Below, one piece after another: positions 53,286 through 61,188 of a DNA stretch of 64,000 nucleotides. A program made the translations under genes and the position numbers. Under the pieces are notes generated by a model. The model was given only the letters and a program-made list of their open reading frames with translations, was not told the origin of the DNA and did no database searches. This stretch comes from Flavobacteriales bacterium. Lineage in GTDB: Bacteria > Bacteroidota > Bacteroidia > Flavobacteriales_D > Sanyastnellaceae. Location of the stretch: assembly GCA_947456965.1 (NCBI GenBank), contig CANGTU010000015.1, positions 1 to 64,000 of the forward strand. The letters are read 5' to 3'. The first letter of the stretch is position 1. Every line of letters begins with the position of its first letter.

Positions 53286-53993
53286 ATGAACGGAATCGTT
53301 CCTGCCATCCTCGTCCTTCTTTTCACACCAACCATGCTTGCCGGGCAAGTGCGCCTGACCATCTCAGCCCCTGATTCCCTGGCCTTCACCCTGCGTATCA
53401 ATGGTGAGCAGGTCAATACCCTCGCGCTTGCCTCGTGCACCGTCCCGGGCCTCTCCGCCGGCAAACTCCTCGTGCAACTGTCTTTTGCCAACGGGACAAC
53501 GCATGAGCAATCCCTCACACTGAAAGACCGCGTGCACACTTCGTACGCACTCGTTGAATCGCGCGACTCATGGCGACTCTCCATTTCTTCCGAGGTCGCA
53601 TATACGCCTGCTCAGGCCACCGGACTTATCGCCACGGCTGCTGCTCCATCATCTGACCCGGCAGCCAAAGATGTCGAAATCATCGAAGCTGGATGCCCGC
53701 AACCCTGCAGCCCGGAGGATTTTGAAACCCTCAAGCGGGAACTCGGCAATACGATGTTCGAAATGAAGAAGCTCGAGAAGATGCGTTCCTTTGCCATGCT
53801 TACCTGTATGCGGGTGGACCAGCTGCGCTATATGCTCGCCCAGCTCGAAGTGGAGGATAGCAAGCTGAAGCTCATCGAAGCGTCCAAAAGCAATGTGTAC
53901 GATACCTCGAGGCTCGAGCTGGTGCTCAATGACTTCTTTCTTGAAAAAAACCGGGAACGAGCTCGCACCCTGCTCGACCTTCCCCCTCCCTGA
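53286..53993 (+). CDS. Secreted DUF4476-domain protein
   Basis: A 235-residue exported protein. The signal peptide is 'MNGIVPAILVLLFTPTMLAGQ'. A beta-rich part follows ('VRLTISAPDSLAFTLRINGEQVNTLAL', 'KLLVQLSFANGTTHEQSLTL'), then a helical C-terminal DUF4476 domain from about residue 135 ('CSPEDFETLKRELGNTMFEMKKLEKMRSFAMLT', 'DQLRYMLAQLEVEDSKLKLIEASKSNVYD'). Function is unknown. An in-frame ATG at 53232 overlaps the flippase stop as ATGA and is a possible alternative start. The later ATG gives a more normal signal peptide and has CACCTTTG (53249-53256) upstream. Confidence 0.8.
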   Translation: MNGIVPAILVLLFTPTMLAGQVRLTISAPDSLAFTLRINGEQVNTLALASCTVPGLSAGKLLVQLSFANGTTHEQSLTLKDRVHTSYALVESRDSWRLSISSEVAYTPAQATGLIATAAAPSSDPAAKDVEIIEAGCPQPCSPEDFETLKRELGNTMFEMKKLEKMRSFAMLTCMRVDQLRYMLAQLEVEDSKLKLIEASKSNVYDTSRLELVLNDFFLEKNRERARTLLDLPPP

Positions 53994-54025
53994 CACCGGT
54001 CGGGACCAAGGCCACTCCGGGTCAC

Positions 54026-54033
54026 TATCTTCG
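54026..54033 (+). promoter_or_regulatory. -7-like box (TATCTTCG) of the serC operon
   Basis: TATCTTCG is one base off TAnnTTTG and lies 20 nt before the serC ATG at 54054, in the 60-nt gap after the DUF4476 gene. Confidence 0.35.
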
Positions 54034-54053
54034 CGCGTGTAAACACACTTGAT

Positions 54054-55124
54054 ATGTCCAAGATCCACAACTTCAGCGCAGGCCCCAGCATCCTGCCGAA
54101 GGAAGTGATTGATGCTGCTGCTGATGCCGTCCGCTCATTCGATGGTATGGGACTCTCCCTCATTGAAATCAGCCACCGTTCAAAAAACTTCGAAGCTGTC
54201 ATGGAAGAGGCCCGGCAACTCGTAAAGGATATCCTTCGGCTGCCGGCCCGCTATGAAGTATTGTTCCTGCAGGGCGGCGCCACGCTGGCCTTTCATATGG
54301 TTCCCCAGAATCTCCTGCGTGACGGAGGCAAAGCAGCCTACGCCAACACAGGAGTGTGGGCCAGCGGAGCCATCAAGGACGCCCGGCTCACCGGACAGGT
54401 GGACGTGATAGCCGACTCGTCAGATAAAAACCACTCGTATATCCCCGATGTTGAGGTACCCGCTGATGTGGACTATTTCCATTTCACCTCTAACAATACC
54501 ATTTACGGCACCCAGTATCAGACCTTCCCTAAGTCGCCGGTACCATTGGTATGTGATATGAGCTCCGATATCTTCTCCAAAGAATTCAACGCCGCCGATT
54601 TTTCACTCATCTACGCCGGAGCGCAGAAGAATATGGGCCCTGCAGGTGCCACCCTGTTCATCCTTGACCCCGAGGTTCTGGGCAAAACTGGTCGTAAGCT
54701 TCCTGCTTACCTCGATCTGCGTGCTCACATCGACAAGGACAGCATGTACAATACACCGCCTGTATTTGCCGTGTACACCAGCATGCTCACCCTCCGGTGG
54801 ATCCGCGATAACGGCGGCCTGGCAGGCATGGAAACACGCAATCGCGCGAAGAAGGAACTGTTTTATAACGAACTGGACCGCAACAGCATGTTCAAAGGAC
54901 ATAGCGTACCGCGCGACCGCTCGTGGATGAACGCCACCTTTATGCTCAACAATGAGACGCTGGCAGGTGACTTCGACGCCCTCTGGAAAGCCGCTGGCAT
55001 CAGCGGTATAAAGGGACACCGCAGCGTAGGCGGATACCGCGCTTCCATGTACAACGCACTGCCGATTGAAAGCGTGCAGGTGCTAGTCGATGTGATGAAC
55101 GAATTTGAACGTACCAAAGGATGA
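54054..55124 (+). CDS. serC: Phosphoserine aminotransferase
   Basis: A 356-residue PLP-dependent class V aminotransferase that converts 3-phosphohydroxypyruvate to phosphoserine (also used in pyridoxine synthesis in some bacteria). It has 'IHNFSAGPSILPKEVIDAA', 'MGLSLIEISHRSKNFEAVMEEA', 'VLFLQGGATLAFHMVPQNLL' and 'FSLIYAGAQKNMGPAGATLF' with the PLP lysine at 192. The C-terminus has 'GIKGHRSVGGYRASMYNALP'. It overlaps serA by four bases (ATGA at 55121-55124), so both steps of serine synthesis are translated together. Confidence 0.95.
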   Translation: MSKIHNFSAGPSILPKEVIDAAADAVRSFDGMGLSLIEISHRSKNFEAVMEEARQLVKDILRLPARYEVLFLQGGATLAFHMVPQNLLRDGGKAAYANTGVWASGAIKDARLTGQVDVIADSSDKNHSYIPDVEVPADVDYFHFTSNNTIYGTQYQTFPKSPVPLVCDMSSDIFSKEFNAADFSLIYAGAQKNMGPAGATLFILDPEVLGKTGRKLPAYLDLRAHIDKDSMYNTPPVFAVYTSMLTLRWIRDNGGLAGMETRNRAKKELFYNELDRNSMFKGHSVPRDRSWMNATFMLNNETLAGDFDALWKAAGISGIKGHRSVGGYRASMYNALPIESVQVLVDVMNEFERTKG

Positions 55125-56086
55125 TCATTCTCGCAAACGACGGCATTGACCAGGCCGGTAAGGAGGCGCTGGAATCAGCAGGTTGCACCGTGCTGACCGC
55201 CCATATACCCCAGCAGGAGCTCGCGGCATTCATCCGCGACCACAAGGTGCAAGGACTGCTCGTGCGCAGTGCTACCACAGTTCGCCGGGAGCTGATTGAT
55301 GAATGTCCGGGTATCCGGTTTGTCGGACGCGGTGGAGTGGGCATCGATAACATTGATGCAGAATATGCCCGCAGCAAAGGCATTGAGGTATTCAACACCC
55401 CCGCCAGCAGCAGCAGGAGCGTGGCTGAACTTGTAATGGCCCTCCTGTTTGCCTCAGTCCGCAGCATATACAGCTCCGGAGGCAAGATGCCAACGCAGGG
55501 AGCCACCGCCTTTTCAGCACTCAAGAAGGAATACAGCAAAGGCAGTGAAGTCGCCGGAAAGACCCTCGGCATTATCGGCTTCGGAAGAATAGGGCAGGCA
55601 CTGGCAGGCTATGCCCTTGGATGTGGAATGAAAGTGCTGGTCAATGATCCCTCGCAGAAGACCAGCCACGTTGCCGTTATCCTCGACGGACTGGGAGAAG
55701 TAACCGTGCCGGTGAAGTACGTCGGCCTGGACGAACTCCTCTCCCAATCCGACTTCATCAGTCTGCATGTACCGAAACAAAAAGACGGTTCCGCAGTGCT
55801 CGGCAGTGCTGAATTGTCGCGCGTCAAAAAAGGCGTTGTGCTCGTGAATACCAGCCGCGGAGGAGTGATTGAGGAGAGCGCACTGACGGAGGCCCTTGAC
55901 CGTGGACACGTGGCACGGGCCTGCCTCGATGTATTCGTGAATGAACCGTCCCCCGATGCTGCGTTGCTCGCCCATGCCGGAGTGATTGCCACACCGCACA
56001 TTGGTGCATCCACCGCCGAAGCCCAGGAGCGCATCGGACTGGAGATTGCGGAAAACGTGCGCCGTATCATGGGACTGAACGCCTGA
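55121..56086 (+). CDS. serA: D-3-phosphoglycerate dehydrogenase (short form)
   Basis: A 321-residue D-2-hydroxyacid dehydrogenase that oxidises 3-phosphoglycerate with NAD. NAD binding is shown by 'KTLGIIGFGRIGQALAGYALGCGMKVLVND'. The catalytic Arg, Glu and His lie in 'VLVNTSRGGVIEESALTEAL', 'LDVFVNEPSP' and 'IATPHIGASTAEAQERIGLEIAENV'. The C-terminal ACT domain found in longer SerA proteins is absent, which is usual for this phylum and suggests no serine feedback by that route. It is coupled to serC and lies 15 nt before the DUF1015-YggS gene. Confidence 0.93.
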   Translation: MIILANDGIDQAGKEALESAGCTVLTAHIPQQELAAFIRDHKVQGLLVRSATTVRRELIDECPGIRFVGRGGVGIDNIDAEYARSKGIEVFNTPASSSRSVAELVMALLFASVRSIYSSGGKMPTQGATAFSALKKEYSKGSEVAGKTLGIIGFGRIGQALAGYALGCGMKVLVNDPSQKTSHVAVILDGLGEVTVPVKYVGLDELLSQSDFISLHVPKQKDGSAVLGSAELSRVKKGVVLVNTSRGGVIEESALTEALDRGHVARACLDVFVNEPSPDAALLAHAGVIATPHIGASTAEAQERIGLEIAENVRRIMGLNA

Positions 56087-56101
56087 TATTCCGTTTTCAC
56101 C

Positions 56102-57994
56102 ATGACAGCGATTCGCCCGTTCCAAGCGCTACGCCCAGCCAGGGATAAGGCGCACCTCGTGGCCTCCCGATCGTATGTGACCTATAGTGTGAGGGAATTG
56201 CGCGAAAAACTGAAAGGCAATCCGTACACCTTCCTGCACATCATTCATCCTGACCTTGGTTCGCGTAAGGTTCATAAAATGGCCGGAACGGCGCGCTATA
56301 AGCTCGTGCGTGAAGCTTATGAGCAGTTTAAAGAAGAAGGGCTGCTCCTGCGAGATGATGTGCCTGCCTTTTATGTCTACCGTCAGATAAGCCATGGCCA
56401 TGCATACTGGGGAGTGCTGGCTGCTGTGGCGATGGAGGAATACCTGAAGGGGAATATCCGCATCCACGAACATACTCTTTCATCGCGTGAGGCCACCTTC
56501 GCGGCCTATCTCTCCGAAACAGCTATCCATGCTGAGCCCGTCCTGCTGTTTCATCCTGACCATGCCGATGTAGCAGCCATTCTGCAAGGCATTATGGAAG
56601 CGAGGCCCGAGTATGATTTCACCACTACCGATAAAATACGGCATCAGCTCTGGCTGGCTGACCGGCCTGCCGATATCGAAGCACTCACCCGATGCTACCG
56701 GGATATCCCCCGGCTCTACATCGCCGATGGGCACCACCGCTGTGCATCAAGTGCAACGCTCTACAAAAAGCGAAAAGACGCCGGAGAAGTGCCTGCGGAC
56801 GACCATCCCGCCGCATCGTTTCTTGCCTTCATCATTGCCGAAAGCAATCTGCGCATCTACCCCTTCAGCCGTCTGGTGCGCGACCTTCAGGGTGTGAGTC
56901 ACAAGACGCTCTGCGGGAAACTCGGCTGGCATTTCCATATCCGCAAGGCAGATTACCCTGTTGAACCAACAGAAAAAGGCAGTTTCGGAATGTACCTCGC
57001 TGGAAGCTGGTATGAACTGGAGGCCATCAACACCCCAACAGGGCTCGATGCCGATCTGCTTCATAACACCACGCTGGCGCCGCTGCTGGGCATTGGAGAT
57101 CCTAAGCAAGACAAGCGCATATCCTACATGGAAGGACCACGTGGGCTGAAAGAACTGATGCAGGAAGTGGACTCAGGCAGGAGTGCAATTGCCTTCACCA
57201 TGTGTCCCGTGGATGTGAGGGAATTACGCGAAGTTGCTGATCGCGGAGCATGCATGCCTCCCAAGAGCACCTGGATTGAACCCAAACTCAGGAGCGGACT
57301 TGTCGTTCATGAACTCCACAAACCCATTTACCAGAATTATCTCAGCATACGCAGACATCTGCCCGATCATGTCACCCTTGTCGCCGTTTCCAAGTTCCAG
57401 ACTGTGGAGGCCATTCGGGAGGCCTATGAAATCGGCATCCGCGATTTCGGCGAGAATTACGTGCAGGAACTGGAAGAGAAACGACATCAGCTGCCTGCGG
57501 ATATCCGATGGCATTTCATCGGTCATCTGCAGCGGAATAAAGTAAAATACATCGCGCCGTACATCCATTGCATTCATTCTGTAGATAGCCTTTCCCTCTG
57601 GGAGGAAATCAGCAAACAGGCCGAACGCAATAACCGTAAGATCCATGTGCTGGCGCAATTGCGCATAGCGGAAGAAGAAACCAAGTTTGGCTTGAAGCCT
57701 GGCGATTTGGAAAGATTCTGCCTTGCAGCTATACCCACATGCACGCGGCACGCTCCACTCGCCGGGCTCATGGCCATGGCTTCCTTCACCGATGATGAGG
57801 ACCAGGTCAGGAGTGAATTCCATAGAGCATCGCTGGTATTCAGCAGCATGAAGCGCGATCGCTACAAACTCAATCCGGAATTCACGACCTTATCCATCGG
57901 CATGTCTGGTGACTGGAAAATCGCCGTGCAAGAAGGCAGTACAATGGTGCGCCTTGGCACCTCCCTCTTCGGAGCGCGGCAGAGCAAGACGTGA
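56102..57994 (+). CDS. Fusion of DUF1015 protein with YggS-type PLP homeostasis protein
   Basis: A 630-residue single open frame with two complete families. Residues about 1-403 are DUF1015: 'IRPFQALRPARDKAHLVASRSYVTYS', 'YTFLHIIHPDLG', 'LYIADGHHRCASSATLYKK', 'SAIAFTMCPVDVRELREVADRG', ending 'MPPKSTWIEPKLRSGLV'. Residues about 415-630 are YggS/PLPBP: 'HVTLVAVSKFQTVEAIREAYEIGIRDFGENYVQEL' with the PLP lysine at 431, 'IRWHFIGHLQRNKVKYI', 'RIAEEETKFGL', 'LMAMASFTDDE' and 'LSIGMSGDWKIAVQEGSTMVRLGTSLFG'. The linker is only about 12 residues. These are normally separate neighbouring genes in Bacteroidota. Cotranscription with serC links PLP handling to a PLP enzyme. Confidence 0.92.
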   Translation: MTAIRPFQALRPARDKAHLVASRSYVTYSVRELREKLKGNPYTFLHIIHPDLGSRKVHKMAGTARYKLVREAYEQFKEEGLLLRDDVPAFYVYRQISHGHAYWGVLAAVAMEEYLKGNIRIHEHTLSSREATFAAYLSETAIHAEPVLLFHPDHADVAAILQGIMEARPEYDFTTTDKIRHQLWLADRPADIEALTRCYRDIPRLYIADGHHRCASSATLYKKRKDAGEVPADDHPAASFLAFIIAESNLRIYPFSRLVRDLQGVSHKTLCGKLGWHFHIRKADYPVEPTEKGSFGMYLAGSWYELEAINTPTGLDADLLHNTTLAPLLGIGDPKQDKRISYMEGPRGLKELMQEVDSGRSAIAFTMCPVDVRELREVADRGACMPPKSTWIEPKLRSGLVVHELHKPIYQNYLSIRRHLPDHVTLVAVSKFQTVEAIREAYEIGIRDFGENYVQELEEKRHQLPADIRWHFIGHLQRNKVKYIAPYIHCIHSVDSLSLWEEISKQAERNNRKIHVLAQLRIAEEETKFGLKPGDLERFCLAAIPTCTRHAPLAGLMAMASFTDDEDQVRSEFHRASLVFSSMKRDRYKLNPEFTTLSIGMSGDWKIAVQEGSTMVRLGTSLFGARQSKT

Positions 57995-58579
57995 TCAGAA
58001 AAGAAAACCCACGTTCACCCCACTTCGCAAGAAGTATCCTACGTAGGGCATGAATATGTCGTTCGGACGCTCATTTCCCGACCTCGAAAGACCTGACCGC
58101 TTATCGCCGCTGTTCCAGCAGGGCCCCATGAATACCTCCAACGCTATCCGGTCCTTGAAGACCTCCTGAAAGCCCAGGTTGAGCCCTGCTCCGACAGTGG
58201 ATATTGAGCGGATGAGCACCTCCGATGCAAATGGCTCTATCCCGGTATACTCGAAGGACTCCGCGATCAAACGCTGTAATCTGAAGTTTCCGGAAAGGTA
58301 GAAACCAGCTGGAGCAGCATCTTTGGAGAGGTAGTAGCGGAACTCCGGTGTAACAGCCAGGCGACTCAGGTAATCCGCATTGGTGATCCCCTCTGATTTA
58401 TCGGTGTAGAGCAAGCTGATCCCCCAGGAAGCATCGGCATTGATGATGCGCTCATAGCTGACTATGGCTGTGCGCATGATGGGCGAGTGGACATCCAGCT
58501 TGAGGATATTGTTCCTTTGGGCGTGCGTGCGGACACCCGTAAGCAGAATGACCGAAATAAGAAGAATGTACCTGTTCAT
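57995..58579 (-). CDS. Outer-membrane beta-barrel-like protein (DUF3575-like)
   Basis: A 194-residue exported protein. The ATG at 58579 gives a signal peptide ('YILLISVILLTGVRTHAQ'). The mature part begins 'NNILKLDVHSPIMRTAIVSYERII', a pattern typical of small barrel proteins such as DUF3575, followed by alternating strands ('GISLLYTD', 'TPEFRYYLSK', 'AGFYLSGNFRLQRL', 'VGAGLNLGFQEVF', ending 'RSGVNVGFLF'). Function is unknown. Its stop codon directly abuts that of the DUF1015-YggS gene within TGATCA. TACCTTAG (58596-58603, minus strand), 16 nt upstream, is a near -7 box. Confidence 0.75.
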   Translation of the reverse strand: MNRYILLISVILLTGVRTHAQRNNILKLDVHSPIMRTAIVSYERIINADASWGISLLYTDKSEGITNADYLSRLAVTPEFRYYLSKDAAPAGFYLSGNFRLQRLIAESFEYTGIEPFASEVLIRSISTVGAGLNLGFQEVFKDRIALEVFMGPCWNSGDKRSGLSRSGNERPNDIFMPYVGYFLRSGVNVGFLF

Positions 58580-58756
58580 AATAAAAGAATTCAAGCTAAG
58601 GTAGAGCAACTTGGCAGGATGCTAATGACCTAAATCACCGGGCGAGGTGAAGTTCGCAAGGCAAAAAAAAGAACGATTCATGCTGATAAACCCGCATAAC
58701 TTATTTCGGTTGTGAAACCCGATTCAACCCAATTTCGCGATCACAAAACGAAAGCC

Positions 58757-58981
58757 ATGAGCCGACGCTTCACCCTGATTTATCTTGGGCTGGCTCCAGC
58801 CATTTTTGCCCTCAGCTGGTACATTTCTCACCGCTTGTACCTCCGTTTCCTTCGCTATGGAACGGGTGACTTTGAGTATCAGGGCGACGACCGGTCGCTG
58901 GTCTACGCCGGAATCTTCACCGGGCTTTACCTCGCTGCATACTTGGTAATCAGAGACTTATACAAACCATCACGCAATTAA
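58757..58981 (+). CDS. Small membrane protein, unknown function
   Basis: A 74-residue protein with two predicted membrane helices ('FTLIYLGLAPAIFALSWYI' and 'LVYAGIFTGLYLAAYLVI') and a short charged loop between them. No family is recognised. An alternative GTG start at 58712 would add 15 polar residues; the ATG is preferred because it places the first helix close to the N-terminus. It lies alone upstream of recA, with 89 nt before the recA start. Confidence 0.55.
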   Translation: MSRRFTLIYLGLAPAIFALSWYISHRLYLRFLRYGTGDFEYQGDDRSLVYAGIFTGLYLAAYLVIRDLYKPSRN

Positions 58982-59010
58982 CCCACAAAATGTTCATTTT
59001 TTTAGCACGA

Positions 59011-59045
59011 TTGTAAATAGGTTACAACCCGGCTAATTAATTTAG
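59011..59045 (+). promoter_or_regulatory. Candidate promoter of recA
   Basis: TTG at 59011-59013 and TAATTTAG at 59038-59045 (one base off TAnnTTTG), spacing 24 nt, with an AT-rich leader of about 20 nt to the ATG at 59071. No LexA-type palindrome was recognised. Confidence 0.35.
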
Positions 59046-59070
59046 CATCACATTTAATACCACCACGAAC

Positions 59071-60078
59071 ATGGCAGAAGTAAACAAAGAAAAGCTCAAG
59101 GCCCTCCATCTGGCGATGGATAAGCTAGAAAAGACCTACGGCAAGGGTGCCGTCATGAAACTCGGGGATGATGCCCTGGAACAGCTTGAGGTAGTGCCCA
59201 CCGGTTCTATTGGCCTGGACATGGCTCTTGGCATTGGTGGATTTCCGAAAGGCAGGATCATCGAGATCTATGGTCCGGAGTCTTCGGGTAAGACCACGCT
59301 GGCTATTCATGCCATCGCGGAGTGTCAGAAGCAGGGAGGGATTTGTGCCGTGATTGACGCAGAGCACGCCTTTGATAAATTCTATGCGGAAGCGCTTGGA
59401 GTGGATACCGAAAACCTCCTGATTTCCCAGCCCGATCATGGTGAACAGGCTCTCGAGATTGCAGATAACCTGATCCGCTCAGGTGCCATCGACCTGATTG
59501 TGATTGACTCAGTGGCAGCCCTCACACCCCGGGCGGAGATCGAGGGTGAAATGGGCGATTCCAGTGTGGGTGTCCAGGCGCGACTAATGTCCAAGGCCCT
59601 GCGCAAACTCACCTCTACGATCAGCAAGACCAAGTGCTGCTGCATCTTCATCAACCAGCTCCGTGAAAAAATCGGGGTGATGTTCGGTAATCCGGAAACA
59701 ACGACGGGTGGAAATGCACTCAAGTTCTACGCCTCCGTGCGTATTGATATCCGCCGGACCCAGCAGATCAAGGATGGGGAAACGGCCATCGGAAACCGCA
59801 CCAAGGTGAAGATCGTCAAGAACAAAGTAGCACCTCCCTTCCGGCAGTGTGAATTCGACATCATCTACGGTCACGGAATCAGCCGTGTGGGTGAACTGAT
59901 TGATATGGGCGTGGACTACGGAGTGGTCAAGAAGAGCGGCTCCTGGTTCAGCTACAACGATACCAAACTCGGCCAGGGTCGCGATGCTGTAAAGCAACTG
60001 TTGGAAGACAACCCCGACCTCATGGAACAAATTGAAGGAAAAGTGCGCGAAGCCATGACTCCAAAGGCGAACGCGTGA
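59071..60078 (+). CDS. recA: Recombinase RecA
   Basis: A 335-residue RecA, the ATP-dependent strand-exchange protein of homologous recombination. Walker A 'GPESSGKT' spans residues 68-75. Other features are '[21 protein letters not shown]', '[47 protein letters not shown]' and '[37 protein letters not shown]'. Length is near the lower end for the family, with a short C-terminal tail. No recX is adjacent. A strong terminator follows 20 nt after the stop codon. Confidence 0.97.
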   Translation: MAEVNKEKLKALHLAMDKLEKTYGKGAVMKLGDDALEQLEVVPTGSIGLDMALGIGGFPKGRIIEIYGPESSGKTTLAIHAIAECQKQGGICAVIDAEHAFDKFYAEALGVDTENLLISQPDHGEQALEIADNLIRSGAIDLIVIDSVAALTPRAEIEGEMGDSSVGVQARLMSKALRKLTSTISKTKCCCIFINQLREKIGVMFGNPETTTGGNALKFYASVRIDIRRTQQIKDGETAIGNRTKVKIVKNKVAPPFRQCEFDIIYGHGISRVGELIDMGVDYGVVKKSGSWFSYNDTKLGQGRDAVKQLLEDNPDLMEQIEGKVREAMTPKANA

Positions 60079-60098
60079 GATTATTGACCAACTTTGCA

Positions 60099-60128
60099 GC
60101 CCGCCGGAATTGCCCGGCGGGCTTTTTT
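60099..60128 (+). terminator. Rho-independent terminator of recA
   Basis: A perfect 9-bp GC-rich stem (60099-60107 with 60114-60122), 6-nt loop, then six T (60123-60128). Confidence 0.92.
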
Positions 60129-60144
60129 ATGTAATCTTCGGACC

Positions 60145-61188
60145 ATGCGCCATCACTCCCTTCGCTTTCTTGCCCTGGCGACTGCCGCTCTCCTCATGGC
60201 AGCTTCCTGCGGCGAAACCGGACACCAGGAGGCAACCACCGCCGCTGCCACTCCGGGTACTGACTCCACGCTGGCAGCTCTCCATGCGCGGATTTCAGCC
60301 GACCCCGGCAATTTTAACAACTACCTCGAAAGGGCTCGATACCTGGCCGGTATCGACAACTTTACCGATGCCTTTCGCGATGTGGACCGCGCACTGCAAA
60401 TTGACAGCACCCAGGCCGCCATCTATATCGTCAAAGGTGAACTGCACTGGCTGCTCCAGGACGTGCGCAGTGCTTATGATACCTACAAGAAATGTGCAGC
60501 CATACAGCCCGATGATGCCGCCTGCCTGCTTAAAAAGTCAGCTATCGATATTACCCTCGGCAACTATGAAATGGCTCTCAGCCAGATCAACCATGCCCTC
60601 CGCCAAAACGAACTGAATCCGGAACCCTACTACCTCAAAGGACGACTCTATAAAGAGGCCGGTGATACTACGCTGAGCGCATCCTCCTATCAGACGGCCA
60701 TTGAACTGGACCCCAACTATTACGACGCCTATATCGAAGTGGGACTGCTTTACCACGAAAAGAAACACGACCTGGCCGAAGAGTATTTCACCGCAGCTAT
60801 AGATGTGAAACCGAAAAGTATAGAGGCCTGGTATAACAAGGCCATGTTCCTGCAGGAAACGGGATTCCGGGACAAGGCACGCTACGATGAAGCCCGCGAA
60901 TGCTACCGTCAGATCCTCGGTATTGATCCAAAGTTCGCCCCGGCCTGGTTCAATCAGGGATACATTGATCTCGAATACCAGAAAGAATATGCCCGCGCAA
61001 CCGAAGCCTTCTCCAGAGCCGTGGAACTGAACCCCGGCTATTATCAGGCCTACTACAATCGTGGCCTGGCTCTGGAAATCCAGGGCAAAAACCGAGAAGC
61101 AGAGGCCGACTACCGCAAAGCCCTCTCCATTCAGCCCGACTACACCGATGCCGCTCTGGCTCTCGGACGAGTGCTTGGTGAACGCTGA
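60145..61188 (+). CDS. TPR-repeat lipoprotein
   Basis: A 347-residue protein with a lipoprotein signal ('FLALATAALLMAASCGET', lipid Cys near residue 22). It then has about eight tetratricopeptide repeats, for example 'NFTDAFRDVDRALQIDSTQAAIYIVKGELHWLLQD', 'ALRQNELNPEPYYLKGRLYKEAGDTTLSASSYQTAIELDPNYYDAYIEVGLLY' in parts, and 'AEADYRKALSIQPDYTDAALALGRVL'. TPR lipoproteins act as scaffolds in the envelope; no partner is evident. The ATG at 60145 is only 4 nt after AATCTTCG (60133-60140), so the leader may be minimal. The stop codon abuts that of the NHL-repeat gene in TGATCA. Confidence 0.9.
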   Translation: MRHHSLRFLALATAALLMAASCGETGHQEATTAAATPGTDSTLAALHARISADPGNFNNYLERARYLAGIDNFTDAFRDVDRALQIDSTQAAIYIVKGELHWLLQDVRSAYDTYKKCAAIQPDDAACLLKKSAIDITLGNYEMALSQINHALRQNELNPEPYYLKGRLYKEAGDTTLSASSYQTAIELDPNYYDAYIEVGLLYHEKKHDLAEEYFTAAIDVKPKSIEAWYNKAMFLQETGFRDKARYDEARECYRQILGIDPKFAPAWFNQGYIDLEYQKEYARATEAFSRAVELNPGYYQAYYNRGLALEIQGKNREAEADYRKALSIQPDYTDAALALGRVLGER

